This document shows positions 6,449 through 13,758 of a DNA stretch of 19,114 nucleotides, one piece after another. The position numbers and the translations under genes were made by a program. This DNA is from Lachnospiraceae bacterium UBA7188. GTDB lineage: Bacteria > Bacillota > Clostridia > Lachnospirales > Lachnospiraceae. How positions within the stretch are numbered: position 1 is the first letter of the stretch; each line of letters opens with the position of its first letter. Location: assembly GCA_002490995.1 (NCBI GenBank), contig DKVC01000239.1, positions 32,460-51,573 of the forward strand, in the 5' to 3' direction. A model generated the notes under the pieces. It had not been told where the DNA came from, searched no databases, and saw nothing but the letters and a program-made list of their open reading frames with translations.

Positions 6449-7375
6449 ATGAAAAAGAATACGCACCCGTTTTTACACGACCTGAAGAAAAACCGCACAA
6501 AATGGCTTATGATTCTGCCTGCTGCCGTGGTGGTCATTTTGATGTGCTATATTCCCATGGCAGGAATTGTACTGGCTTTCAAGGAATTTAATTACCACGG
6601 GGGAATATTCGGCAGTCCATGGGTAGGATTCCGGAATTTTGAGTACTTTTTTCAGTCGGGAAAAGCATGGACTACCACAAGAAATACAATTCTCTATAAT
6701 ATTGCTTTCCTGTGTGTGAACACCTTGCTACAGATTACCTGTGCCGTAATGCTCAGTGAACTGGCAGGAAAATATTTCAAACGAATCACCCAGTCTGTCA
6801 TGTTCCTGCCCTACTTCATCTCCTGGGTGGTGGTAGGTGCATTCATCTACAACATGTTCAATTACGAGTTTGGGGCGGTAAACAGTTTTTTAAGGTCTGT
6901 GGGCATGGAGCCTTTGGATGTGTACTCCAACAAGGCTGCCTGGCCGGTGATATTGATCGTGGTCAGCGCCTTTAAAAATGTGGGCTACGGGACGGTAATG
7001 TACCTGGCCAGCATCGTCAATATCGACGGCGAAATGTTTGAAGCGGCGGATCTGGACGGCGCTGCCATGTGGCAGAAAATACGCTACATCACCCTGCCCT
7101 GTATACGGCCCACCGTGGTGATCCTGTTCCTGATGGCCATCGGAACGATCATGAAAGGAGATTTCCAGATGTTCTGGCAGGTGACCGGAAATAATCCTAT
7201 GGTGTTGGATGTCACGGATGTGATTGATACCTACGTGACCCGTTCCCTGCTCAACCTCCAGGAATTCGGCATGACCAGCGCAGCGGGGCTCTATCAGTCG
7301 GGATTATCCTTTGTACTGGTGCTGATAGCAAATTATGCCGTAAAAAAAGTTGATCCTGATTATGCGCTGTTTTAA
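6449..7375 (+). CDS. Sugar ABC transporter permease, LplB-like (CUT1)
   Basis: This 308-residue inner-membrane protein is one of two permeases forming the channel of a carbohydrate importer of the CUT1 class. It has six hydrophobic stretches: the first at about 19-43, then a periplasm-side segment, and the conserved cytoplasmic EAA loop EAADLDGAAMWQKIRYITLP at about 200-220, which docks the ATPase. The protein ends DPDYALF, common in LplB/YteP-type permeases. The start ATG has AAGGAGGG 6 nt upstream. No ATPase gene is in the operon, so a shared MsmX-type ATPase elsewhere probably powers it (inference from family habit). Related systems take up plant-polysaccharide oligosaccharides; the exact substrate is unknown. 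Confidence 0.92.
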   Translation: MKKNTHPFLHDLKKNRTKWLMILPAAVVVILMCYIPMAGIVLAFKEFNYHGGIFGSPWVGFRNFEYFFQSGKAWTTTRNTILYNIAFLCVNTLLQITCAVMLSELAGKYFKRITQSVMFLPYFISWVVVGAFIYNMFNYEFGAVNSFLRSVGMEPLDVYSNKAAWPVILIVVSAFKNVGYGTVMYLASIVNIDGEMFEAADLDGAAMWQKIRYITLPCIRPTVVILFLMAIGTIMKGDFQMFWQVTGNNPMVLDVTDVIDTYVTRSLLNLQEFGMTSAAGLYQSGLSFVLVLIANYAVKKVDPDYALF

Positions 7376-7381
7376 AAAACT

Positions 7382-7524
7382 AACGAATCGGCGTGTTTCA
7401 AACCAAGTTGACAGATGTTTGCTCTAGAATGGCTTGAAACCTGGATAAATGCTGCGTATTTGAATTGTCTTATAAGCGGAAAGTGTCAACTGGATCAGGC
7501 ATATCTGAAACACGCCAACGAATC
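7382..7524. mobile_element. 127-bp MITE-like insertion with 8-bp target duplication
   Basis: The element core is 7390-7516. It is bounded by a perfect 11-bp inverted repeat, GGCGTGTTTCA (7390-7400) and TGAAACACGCC (7506-7516), and has a second inner inverted pair, AGTTGACA (7406-7413) and TGTCAACT (7484-7491). The identical octamer AACGAATC lies immediately outside both ends (7382-7389 and 7517-7524), as expected of a target-site duplication. It codes for nothing. The GG start and 8-bp duplication would fit an ISL3- or IS66-type transposase, but no parent copy is present. Confidence 0.8.
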
Positions 7525-7686
7525 TAACGAATATCCGGAATACCGGAAAACCTGAGTATGGCTATCCGGGTAACGGAAAGGACGTGCAAAGCAGGTTCAT
7601 ATGTGCGAAAGAAACACATAACACAGACTGACAGATTGCAACAATAGGAGCAAAGGCAGAAAAGGAACAGAAAGGAGGCCATGTCC

Positions 7687-8601
7687 ATGGCGAACATAAA
7701 ACGCTCCGGCAGGAAGCCCATCGGGCGGGACCGCATTATATTCAATATCTTATCCCATGTGATACTGGCAGTTCTTTCCGCAGCCTGCCTGCTGCCGTTT
7801 TTGCTGGTATTAAGCGGCTCTGTTTCGGAACAGTATGCCATCCAGCTCCACGGCTACCGGCTGATTCCAGAGCAATTTTCCCTGGAAGCATATCAGATGC
7901 TTTTCCGGATTCCGGAGGAGCTGCTGCGGGCTTACGGGGTTACGATTTTTGTGACGGCAGCAGGGACGCTTCTGGGACTGTGGCTTACAAGCATGGCAGC
8001 ATATGTGCTAGCAAGCAGGGACTTCAGGTATCGGTACCAGGTATCGTTTTTCTTCTACTTTACCTCTGTCTTCGGAGGCGGCCTGGTGCCCTGGTACATT
8101 TTTAATACCAAGTACCTCCACTTTCACAACAGCATGATAGCGCTGATCCTTCCCATCCTGGTCAATGTGACTTATCTGCTGATTCTGAAAAGCTATATGA
8201 TGAGCATTCCGGAATCCCTGTATGAATCGGCGAAGCTGGACGGCGCGGGAGATCTGCGGATTTATGCGAATATTGCGCTGCCTCTGTCAAAGGCAGGCCT
8301 TGCCACGGTGGGGCTGTTCATTGCCCTGAACTACTGGAACGACTGGTACAATGCCATGCTGTTTCTGGACGAAGGCAGGAGGGATATGTATCCCCTGCAG
8401 TATTTCCTGAACAATATTCTGACCAAGGCCCAGGCCATGAACGCCGCCGCGGCGAGAAGCGGCATTCCTGCCAGCGATGTACCCAGCGAGCCGATGAAAC
8501 TGGCTATGACGGTAGTCGCCACAGGCCCTATTATCCTGCTCTATCCTTTCCTGCAGAAATATTTCGTAAAGGGCGTTACCATTGGAGCGGTAAAGGGCTG
8601 A
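7687..8601 (+). CDS. Sugar ABC transporter permease, LplC/YtcP-like (CUT1)
   Basis: This is the second channel subunit of the importer, 304 residues. It has six hydrophobic segments (the first at about 18-42) and the EAA loop in the form ESAKLDGAGDLRIYANIALP at about 180-200. The end FLQKYFVKGVTIGAVKG is characteristic of LplC/YtcP-type permeases. An ATG at 7681 is only 2 nt from AAAGGAGG, too close to be good; the next in-frame ATG at 7687 has an 8-nt gap and is preferred. The gap from the first permease is 311 bp, far larger than usual in such operons, because a 127-bp MITE-like element sits in it. It must pair with the first permease to make a working transporter. Confidence 0.92.
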   Translation: MANIKRSGRKPIGRDRIIFNILSHVILAVLSAACLLPFLLVLSGSVSEQYAIQLHGYRLIPEQFSLEAYQMLFRIPEELLRAYGVTIFVTAAGTLLGLWLTSMAAYVLASRDFRYRYQVSFFFYFTSVFGGGLVPWYIFNTKYLHFHNSMIALILPILVNVTYLLILKSYMMSIPESLYESAKLDGAGDLRIYANIALPLSKAGLATVGLFIALNYWNDWYNAMLFLDEGRRDMYPLQYFLNNILTKAQAMNAAAARSGIPASDVPSEPMKLAMTVVATGPIILLYPFLQKYFVKGVTIGAVKG

Positions 8602-8675
8602 CAAACAGAAAAAAGTTCGCAAGAATTTTTTATAAAACCTGATCATTTTTTAAACCAGAAAAGGAGGAGCTTTTT

Positions 8676-10313
8676 ATGAGAAAGAAAGCAAGAATCAGCA
8701 GTTTACTCGCGGCATTGTTGTTGGGAGCCGGCATTCTGGGCGGATGCGGCAGCGAGCCGGCGTCTTCCGGCAGCCAGGATACGTCGGGATCTTCAGATTC
8801 GTCCGTACAGGAAGAATCCCCGTCAGTATCGGAGGAGGAATCGGCGCCGGAGGCCGAAGCGGCGGCTAATACACCGGATATCTCCGAGGAAGTAACCCTG
8901 ACCATGTATCTGATCGGAGACCGTCCCGTGGACAACGATGAGGTGTTTGCGAAGATTAACGAAAAGCTGAAGGCGGAAATCAACGCAACCATTGACGTTA
9001 AGTTCATGAGCTGGGGCGAGTACGAGCAGAAATATCCCCTGATTTTCGCCTCCGGCGAAGACTGGGATATCATCTATACGGCGGACTGGTGTTTCTACAA
9101 TGCCCAGGCCACCAAGCAGGGTTTCTGGGAAATCACGCAGGAGGCGCTTAACACCTACGCGCCTATGACGGCACAGACCATATATCCGGAAGCCTGGGAG
9201 CAGGCAAAGGTAAACGGACAGGTATTTATGCTGCCCATGAACTATAAAGAAATCACTTCCTATGTCTATATGGCCAGGGGTGATTTAATGGATAAATACG
9301 AAATTCAGTCCGTAGCCTCCCTGGATGAAGCGGAAGCCTACATGGATGCCATCGTAGCAAACGAACCGACCCTCATCCCTCTGGATGTAGGCTCCGATTA
9401 TGACAAACTGTTCGTATTCGACCGCATGTGGGAAAAGGCTAACTGGGAATCCGAGGAAAAGGTAGCCGGCATCGGTACCTGGCAGGCAATAGGCAGTGTC
9501 AGCGAGCTGGACGACAATGCGGAAGTAAAAGGCGTCTATGACCAGGCAGAGTTCCAAGGGGTAATTGAACGCCTGAAGGATTGGAAGGACAGAGGCTTCT
9601 GGAGCAAAAACGCCGTTGTAAATACCCAGAATAATACGGAAAGCTTCCAGGCCGGAAAATCTGCCCTGGCTCTGTGCAATGCAAATACCGCAAAGAGTAT
9701 CTATGCCCAGATGACAGCTGAGCATCCGGAATGGGATGTAAGGGTATTTGATGCACAGGACGGCGTACCGCCTGTTTTGAATTCCTATCTGGCAAACGGC
9801 ATGAGCATATTCTCCAAATCCAAACATCCGGAACGCGCTTTAATGGCTCTTGATTATCTGCGCAACGACGTGGAAATCAACAATCTGTTCTGCTACGGCA
9901 TAGAAGGGAAGCATTGGGAAGCCGCAGGGGAAAATGCACTGGTATCCCTGCCAGACAGCTCGAACTACGCTTACGACGGAAACTGCAACTGGGGAGTACG
10001 AAACGACGCCAACTGGCGTGTAATTGAGGGCGGCATCCCCGACCTGGAAGAATTGAATGCCGTCTGGAAGGAAAATGCCCGCAGCAGACGTTATCAGACA
10101 TTTGTATTTGATGATTCGACTGTCAAAAATGAAATTGCCGCCATTACCGAGATTTTTAACTCGGATTACAAGCTGTTGGGCCTGGGCTTTACAGACGACC
10201 CGGCAGGCGATATAGCAAAATTGAAGGAAAAGATGACTGCGGCAGGAGCGGACACGGTATATGCCGAGATGCAGAAGCAGGCCCAGGAATTCCTGAAGAC
10301 AAACGGCAATTGA
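8676..10313 (+). CDS. Sugar-binding lipoprotein, LplA-like (family 1 solute-binding protein)
   Basis: This 545-residue lipoprotein captures the substrate outside the cell for the two upstream permeases. A signal peptide with lipobox LGGC places the lipidated cysteine at C24. An S/E-rich flexible tether follows (about 25-65) before the binding fold begins at VTLTMYLIGDRP. Length and pattern (GDRPVDNDEVFAKINEKL, FASGEDWDIIYTADW) match the large LplA/YtcQ-type binding proteins. AAGGAGG lies 8 nt before the ATG, the strongest ribosome site of the operon, as expected for the most abundant component. A GC-rich terminator follows 37 bp after the stop. No glycoside hydrolase gene is nearby, so the sugar cannot be deduced. 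Confidence 0.93.
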   Translation: MRKKARISSLLAALLLGAGILGGCGSEPASSGSQDTSGSSDSSVQEESPSVSEEESAPEAEAAANTPDISEEVTLTMYLIGDRPVDNDEVFAKINEKLKAEINATIDVKFMSWGEYEQKYPLIFASGEDWDIIYTADWCFYNAQATKQGFWEITQEALNTYAPMTAQTIYPEAWEQAKVNGQVFMLPMNYKEITSYVYMARGDLMDKYEIQSVASLDEAEAYMDAIVANEPTLIPLDVGSDYDKLFVFDRMWEKANWESEEKVAGIGTWQAIGSVSELDDNAEVKGVYDQAEFQGVIERLKDWKDRGFWSKNAVVNTQNNTESFQAGKSALALCNANTAKSIYAQMTAEHPEWDVRVFDAQDGVPPVLNSYLANGMSIFSKSKHPERALMALDYLRNDVEINNLFCYGIEGKHWEAAGENALVSLPDSSNYAYDGNCNWGVRNDANWRVIEGGIPDLEELNAVWKENARSRRYQTFVFDDSTVKNEIAAITEIFNSDYKLLGLGFTDDPAGDIAKLKEKMTAAGADTVYAEMQKQAQEFLKTNGN

Positions 10314-10350
10314 CGGCATAAGGATTATCCTCGACTTATATGATTCGAAA

Positions 10351-10372
10351 AAGCGGGGCGAAAGCCCCGCTT
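10351..10372 (+). terminator. Intrinsic terminator of the importer operon
   Basis: AAGCGGGGC and GCCCCGCTT form a 9-bp stem with a GAAA tetraloop, followed by a short T-containing tract. It lies just after the binding-protein gene. Confidence 0.8.
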
Positions 10373-10472
10373 GCTTACTGCCCATCTGCACCACTCAAAC
10401 ATTTCTTTTTACATTAAGTACATTCATCGAAGCTTCCTGCAATACTCTGGATATATTAATTATAAGCATTCG

Positions 10473-10539
10473 TCAACTTTTACGCATCAACTTTTACTTA
10501 TGAAAAAGAGTTGAAAACAGCACCCCCAGTCTGTATAAT
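10473..10539 (+). promoter_or_regulatory. Strong promoter with upstream direct repeats
   Basis: A -35 TTGAAA (10511-10516) and a perfect -10 TATAAT (10534-10539) have a 17-bp spacer. Upstream, TCAACTTTTAC occurs twice with a 14-bp period (10473-10483, 10487-10497), as in an activator or repressor site. The -10 overlaps the ATG at 10538, so a transcript from here would start downstream of that codon. Confidence 0.55.
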
Positions 10540-10768
10540 GAATGTTGAACAGATTGTGTTGAAGAGCAGAAAGGCTTTCGCGCAGATAACCTATGTCGGC
10601 GCTCTGACGGCAAAGGCAGACAAATATGCCAGGCAGGCGCAGGAACGGGACAAAGAAGCCAGAATGATGTACCGTAAGCTGACAAAAGAATCCTCATACA
10701 GCGAAGGCATCTTCATGGCTGATATCATCAGAGAGGGGATGACAGCAGATGACCCACGCCTACAGTGA
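10538..10768 (+). CDS. Small hypothetical protein, start uncertain
   Basis: The open frame gives 76 residues from the ATG at 10538, or 85 from a TTG at 10511. Neither start has a clear ribosome site, and a good promoter -10 overlaps the ATG, so the real start may lie further downstream (for example ATG 10664 or 10667) or the frame may be only partly used. The sequence is charged and helical (KADKYARQAQERDKEARMM) with no recognised domain. It overlaps the next gene by 20 bp, and that gene's ribosome site lies inside this frame, suggesting coupled translation. I do not recognise the family. Confidence 0.4.
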   Translation: MNVEQIVLKSRKAFAQITYVGALTAKADKYARQAQERDKEARMMYRKLTKESSYSEGIFMADIIREGMTADDPRLQ

Positions 10769-11219
10769 TTTGTATCTTGACTCAGCGCAGGATATCCTGG
10801 GACACGCCTTTGATTGGATTGCCAATACCTGCGGTGAGGATGTTGCCGTGTTTTGTGAGCGGTTTTGTCAGTCAAGAATATCTGCAATGTTTGAAATCGG
10901 TTATCCTAAATATGTGGCCGGATGCAATGGAGCCGAGCTGGTAAACTTTGTCATGGAGGATCTGGGGCTTCCGGAATATACGTGCCCACAGGAGTTTTAT
11001 GCCGACAGATCCCCGGAATACTGGGCCGGCTGGGTGCTTGCCTACTTTCAGTGGAAGACTCGTTTCAGCTTTCGTACCATATTGCAGAGAGTGCCTGTTG
11101 AAAAGATTCTTGGCTTATATCCAACAGGCCATGAGCAGGCTGTGAGAAATGTTGCGGATATTCTGTCCGAGTGGATGGGTGCCAGACAACAACCAGAAAA
11201 TGATAAGGAGGTCAAATAG
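10749..11219 (+). CDS. Conserved hypothetical protein of 156 residues
   Basis: This is an acidic, aromatic-rich, probably cytoplasmic protein without signal peptide or membrane segment. Two parts can be told apart: an N-terminal half (YSDLYLDSAQDILGHAFDWI, about 5-75) and a C-terminal half with the block RSPEYWAGWVLAYFQWKT followed by LYPTGHEQ. From memory, similar small proteins of unknown function recur in gut Clostridia, but I cannot name the family. GAGGGG lies about 10 nt before the ATG. The gene overlaps the small ORF upstream and is followed within 3 bp by the interrupted methyltransferase gene, so the three probably share a transcript. Function unknown; a toxin-antitoxin-like role is conceivable from the tight small-gene arrangement only. 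Confidence 0.7.
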   Translation: MTHAYSDLYLDSAQDILGHAFDWIANTCGEDVAVFCERFCQSRISAMFEIGYPKYVAGCNGAELVNFVMEDLGLPEYTCPQEFYADRSPEYWAGWVLAYFQWKTRFSFRTILQRVPVEKILGLYPTGHEQAVRNVADILSEWMGARQQPENDKEVK

Positions 11220-11222
11220 AAA

Positions 11223-11387
11223 ATGTACACTCATATTTTACCTGTTTTGCGATGCCCTTGCTGCGGGGCAGGATTTGAACTTGCCGAAAGCAGGAAAGAA
11301 GACGAGGAAATTATAGAAGGAAAAGTCCTCTGCGGGAAAGGACATCTCTTTTTCATTCACGAAGGAATTCTCGATTTCCAGTCGTAG
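11223..11387 (+). pseudogene. N-terminal zinc-ribbon part of a methyltransferase, ended by in-frame TAG
   Basis: This 54-codon frame from ATG 11223 encodes a zinc-ribbon like that at the front of RlmA-type methyltransferases: C11 and C14 in LRCPCCGAGF, then C37 and H41 in VLCGKGHLFF, followed by the usual GILDFQS link. A TAG at 11385-11387 (codon 55) stops it. The same frame then continues without another stop into the methyltransferase frame starting at 11475 and ending at 12101. GGAGG from the end of the previous gene lies 11 nt before the ATG. The simplest reading is a recent nonsense mutation in a gene of about 292 codons; read-through or suppression is the alternative. Confidence 0.75.
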
Positions 11388-11474
11388 GAGCAGGAGCTAT
11401 TCAATTCCTGGAGCGAATATCCTGAAGAGGACGGCAATTGCAGTCCCGACTCCGAACTTGACGCACATAAAACC

Positions 11475-12101
11475 ATGAACCAAAAGAAACTTGAAAAAGA
11501 TTTCCTGGACAGCATTGTCGAAGAAGTGAGAAAATTGAAATCCGGTTTCCTTCTGGATATCGCATCCGGCAGAGGAATGCTCCTACGGGAATTATTGAAA
11601 GATATAGATGCCGATGTGACTGTTATTTCAACTGACCTGAGTTTTCAGATATTAAAGCACGACCGCAACAAATTAAGACAGATTAACCCTTATGTCAAAG
11701 TAAATTATATTGCCTGCGACGCTACAAATCTTCCAATCCGGGACTGCAGCATGGATACGGCCTGCACCTATGCCGGTTTCACAAATATGGCAAACCTGAT
11801 GGAAAGCGGAATCCGGGATACCGCCCGTGTATTAAAAGCCAATGCTCCGCTTATCAACTCCGCTGTATACATGGATGAAAATGCAGAAGGCGCGAAAAAA
11901 ACGGCCCACTTTTTTGCGGAAAACCATATGGAAGGCGCCGAGAAAATATATCTTCGCAATGAACTGCTGGCAATCCACAAAAAATATTTCAATACAGTCC
12001 GCGAACGGATTATCTATGAAGGAATCGCGGAAGCCGTGGAAGGCGACCTGATTCCCTGCGGCGGGGACTGGTTTGCAAATGTCGTGCTCATCGCGGAATA
12101 A
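11475..12101 (+). CDS. SAM-dependent methyltransferase domain (downstream part of interrupted gene)
   Basis: This 208-residue frame holds a class I SAM-dependent methyltransferase fold: motif I FLLDIASGRGMLL (about 25-37), the acidic end of strand 2 at VISTDLSF, and CDATNLPIRDCSMDTA with motif IV-like features, then TYAGFTNM. The ATG at 11475 has no ribosome site upstream. The frame is in phase with the zinc-ribbon frame from 11223, separated from it by a single TAG and 29 sense codons, so the real gene was 11223-12101. The substrate could be RNA or a small molecule: the zinc ribbon suggests RNA, but the pattern is also shared by uncharacterised Clostridia proteins. It ends 26 bp before the Bce-type regulator gene. 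Confidence 0.7.
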   Translation: MNQKKLEKDFLDSIVEEVRKLKSGFLLDIASGRGMLLRELLKDIDADVTVISTDLSFQILKHDRNKLRQINPYVKVNYIACDATNLPIRDCSMDTACTYAGFTNMANLMESGIRDTARVLKANAPLINSAVYMDENAEGAKKTAHFFAENHMEGAEKIYLRNELLAIHKKYFNTVRERIIYEGIAEAVEGDLIPCGGDWFANVVLIAE

Positions 12102-12127
12102 GGCGGAAACAATACAGGGAATCCAAT

Positions 12128-13039
12128 ATGAGAAAAATCATGATAATAGAAGACGACCCGACGACCCGGGACGAGTTAACATTATTGCTTGAAAACGAGG
12201 GCTTCCAGGTTCTGGCTGTCACGGATTTCACGGATATTACCGGACAGTTTGCGGAATTTATACCGCATGCCGGTGAAATTTGCAGTAATCAACAACGAAA
12301 GACCGCCAGCCATATACCCGCCAGGGACACATTAATAAATTCTGGCGGTCTTGAGTATGATTCCCGGTTCGGATTACAGCAGACACTTTCAGAACATTGC
12401 AGTTCCGGGATGCGGCAGCCGCTTTCAGAAATCGGCAGTTCCGGGATGCAGCCACAACCCTCCGCCCCTTGTGACCTCGTGTTGCTGGATCTGGGGCTGC
12501 CGGGAAAGAACGGCTTTACTTTATGCATGGAAATCCGTCGGATATCCCGGGTTCCCATTCTCTTCCTCACAGGCCGGGATTCCGCCCTGGATGAACTTCA
12601 GGCACTGAATCTAGGCGGTGATGATTATATCGTCAAGCCCTACAACGCTCCTCTGCTCCTGGCGCATATCAACGCCCTTCTGCGCCGCACCATGAATGTG
12701 CAGGAACCGGACATGCTGGAAGCAGGCGGACTCTCCGTCCATTTAACCCGGGGGACAGCCTCCGCCGGCGGCAAATGCATGGAGCTGACCCGGAACGAAC
12801 TGCGGATTCTGGTTCATCTGATGCGGCATCCCGGTGAAATTGTCTCCCGGGCAGACCTGATTGACGCTTTATGGGACGATCATATCTATATTGACGATAA
12901 TACGCTGAGCGTGAATATGACCCGGCTGCGCGGAAAACTGGCGGAACTCGGACTGCCGGACTGTATTAAGACACGGCGCGGAATGGGGTATCAGTTTTTA
13001 ACCCGAATGATAAGACCTGAAGCAAATAAATTACCATAA
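12128..13039 (+). CDS. OmpR/BceR-type response regulator with a ~70-residue insertion in the receiver domain
   Basis: This 303-residue regulator is longer than the usual 220-235. The receiver begins normally (IIEDD, D9-D10) and ends normally (phospho-acceptor D121 in DLVLLDLGLPG, T148, K170 in IVKPYN), with D121-T148 and D121-K170 spacing as in the family. The distance from D10 to D121, however, is about 70 residues too long. Residues about 45-78 are encoded by a family A repeat element (12259-12359), and residues 85-108 are two 12-residue repeats, QTLSEHCSSGMR and QPLSEIGSSGMQ. The insertion falls in the loop before strand 3, so the core fold may survive. A winged-helix DNA-binding domain (about 200-295) follows, ending RRGMGYQFL. 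By context it regulates the bceAB-like genes downstream. The ribosome site is weak. Confidence 0.9.
   Translation: MRKIMIIEDDPTTRDELTLLLENEGFQVLAVTDFTDITGQFAEFIPHAGEICSNQQRKTASHIPARDTLINSGGLEYDSRFGLQQTLSEHCSSGMRQPLSEIGSSGMQPQPSAPCDLVLLDLGLPGKNGFTLCMEIRRISRVPILFLTGRDSALDELQALNLGGDDYIVKPYNAPLLLAHINALLRRTMNVQEPDMLEAGGLSVHLTRGTASAGGKCMELTRNELRILVHLMRHPGEIVSRADLIDALWDDHIYIDDNTLSVNMTRLRGKLAELGLPDCIKTRRGMGYQFLTRMIRPEANKLP
12259..12359 (+). repeat. Family A element inside a coding gene (copy A5)
   Basis: The sequence follows the minus-strand reading of copy A2 block by block: TATACCGCATGCCGG, then AAATTTGCAGTA, AGACCGCCAGCCA, a CCCG centre, and CTGGCGGTCTT followed by GAGTAT. The stem AAGACCGCCAG with CTGGCGGTCTT is perfect. 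The element adds about 34 codons with no stop in the host frame. It is in the same orientation relative to transcription as the copies that follow minus-strand genes. Confidence 0.75.
12380..12451 (+). repeat. 36-bp tandem repeat, two units, in coding sequence
   Basis: The units 12380-12415 and 12416-12451 share CTTTCAGAA and GCAGTTCCGGGATGC with few changes and encode 12 residues each. They lie directly after the family A element inside the response-regulator gene and before the strand-3 block. Confidence 0.75.
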
Positions 13040-13045
13040 ATCTAA

Positions 13046-13681
13046 CTGTACGACAGCATAAACAATTTATGGAGTGTACTTTTTACCACAGGTTACCTGA
13101 CCCAGCGGGGCGTTGAATCACCCGGCGTGTACCGGTTAGCCATACCCAACCTGGAAATCCGGCAGATATTTGTGGAGCAGATACAGGAATGGTTCCAGGC
13201 GGAAGCCCGGAAAGATACGCCCCGGCTGGACGCTTTCTGCAGCTCATTCCCCCAGGGGGATGCCGAAGCGGTGGAAAGACAATTCAATGCCTACCTGCGC
13301 AAAACCATCAGCATCCGCGATACGGCTGTACAGGCCGCAAAAAAGGAAAACTTTTATCATGGAATTCTTCTCGGGCTCTTAAGCCACAGGGAAGACTGGG
13401 TTGTGACCTCTAACATGGAATCCGGCGACGGCTATAGCGATATCCTTGTGGAACTGGAAGATGACTGCATAGGAATCGTTATCGAAGTGAAGTATGCGGA
13501 GAACGGGAATTTTGAGAAAGGATGCCGAGAGGCCATGGAGCAGATTGAGCGAATGGAATATGGGGATTCGCTGCTGGAAAATGGGATGGAACGAATTCTG
13601 AAATACGGAATCGCATGTTGCAAAAAGAAATGCAGGGTACAGCTTGCATGTTTTCCTGACGCTTCCGCACCGATAGAATAA
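13046..13681 (+). pseudogene. C-terminal remnant of a PD-(D/E)XK nuclease/ATPase-like protein (PF08011 type)
   Basis: The open frame has no start codon at its natural beginning. It opens after a stop at 13043 with LYDSINNLWSVLFTTGYLT and runs through YRLAIPNLEIRQIF to the nuclease-like core: GYSDILVE (D), VIEVKYA (E and K), and GMERILKYGIACCKKKC. These are the conserved C-terminal blocks of the large AAA-ATPase-like/DUF1703 proteins, normally about 500-600 residues. The whole ATPase half is missing. A GTG at 13127 gives a 184-residue frame that could be translated, but it has no ribosome site. The remnant begins within a few bases of the regulator's stop codon and separates regulator from kinase genes that normally adjoin. 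Most likely a decayed insertion. Confidence 0.75.
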
Positions 13682-13758
13682 AAGAACAGGAGATACACAA
13701 CTTTTTTGGCATGGGCTAAGGCAGCAGAGATTATCCAGAAAATCAGGAGGAAACCGCC

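Noticed and set aside
10374..10472. Gene between the importer terminator and the next promoter
   Set aside because: No open frame with a start and ribosome site, and no clear structure.
11385..11387. TAG as pyrrolysine or another recoded amino acid
   Set aside because: There is no methylamine-methyltransferase context and no sign of Pyl genes; a nonsense mutation is simpler.
13127..13681. Intact small PD-(D/E)XK nuclease gene
   Set aside because: Family-like sequence extends upstream of the GTG into a region with no start codon or ribosome site, so it is a truncated remnant, although translation cannot be excluded.
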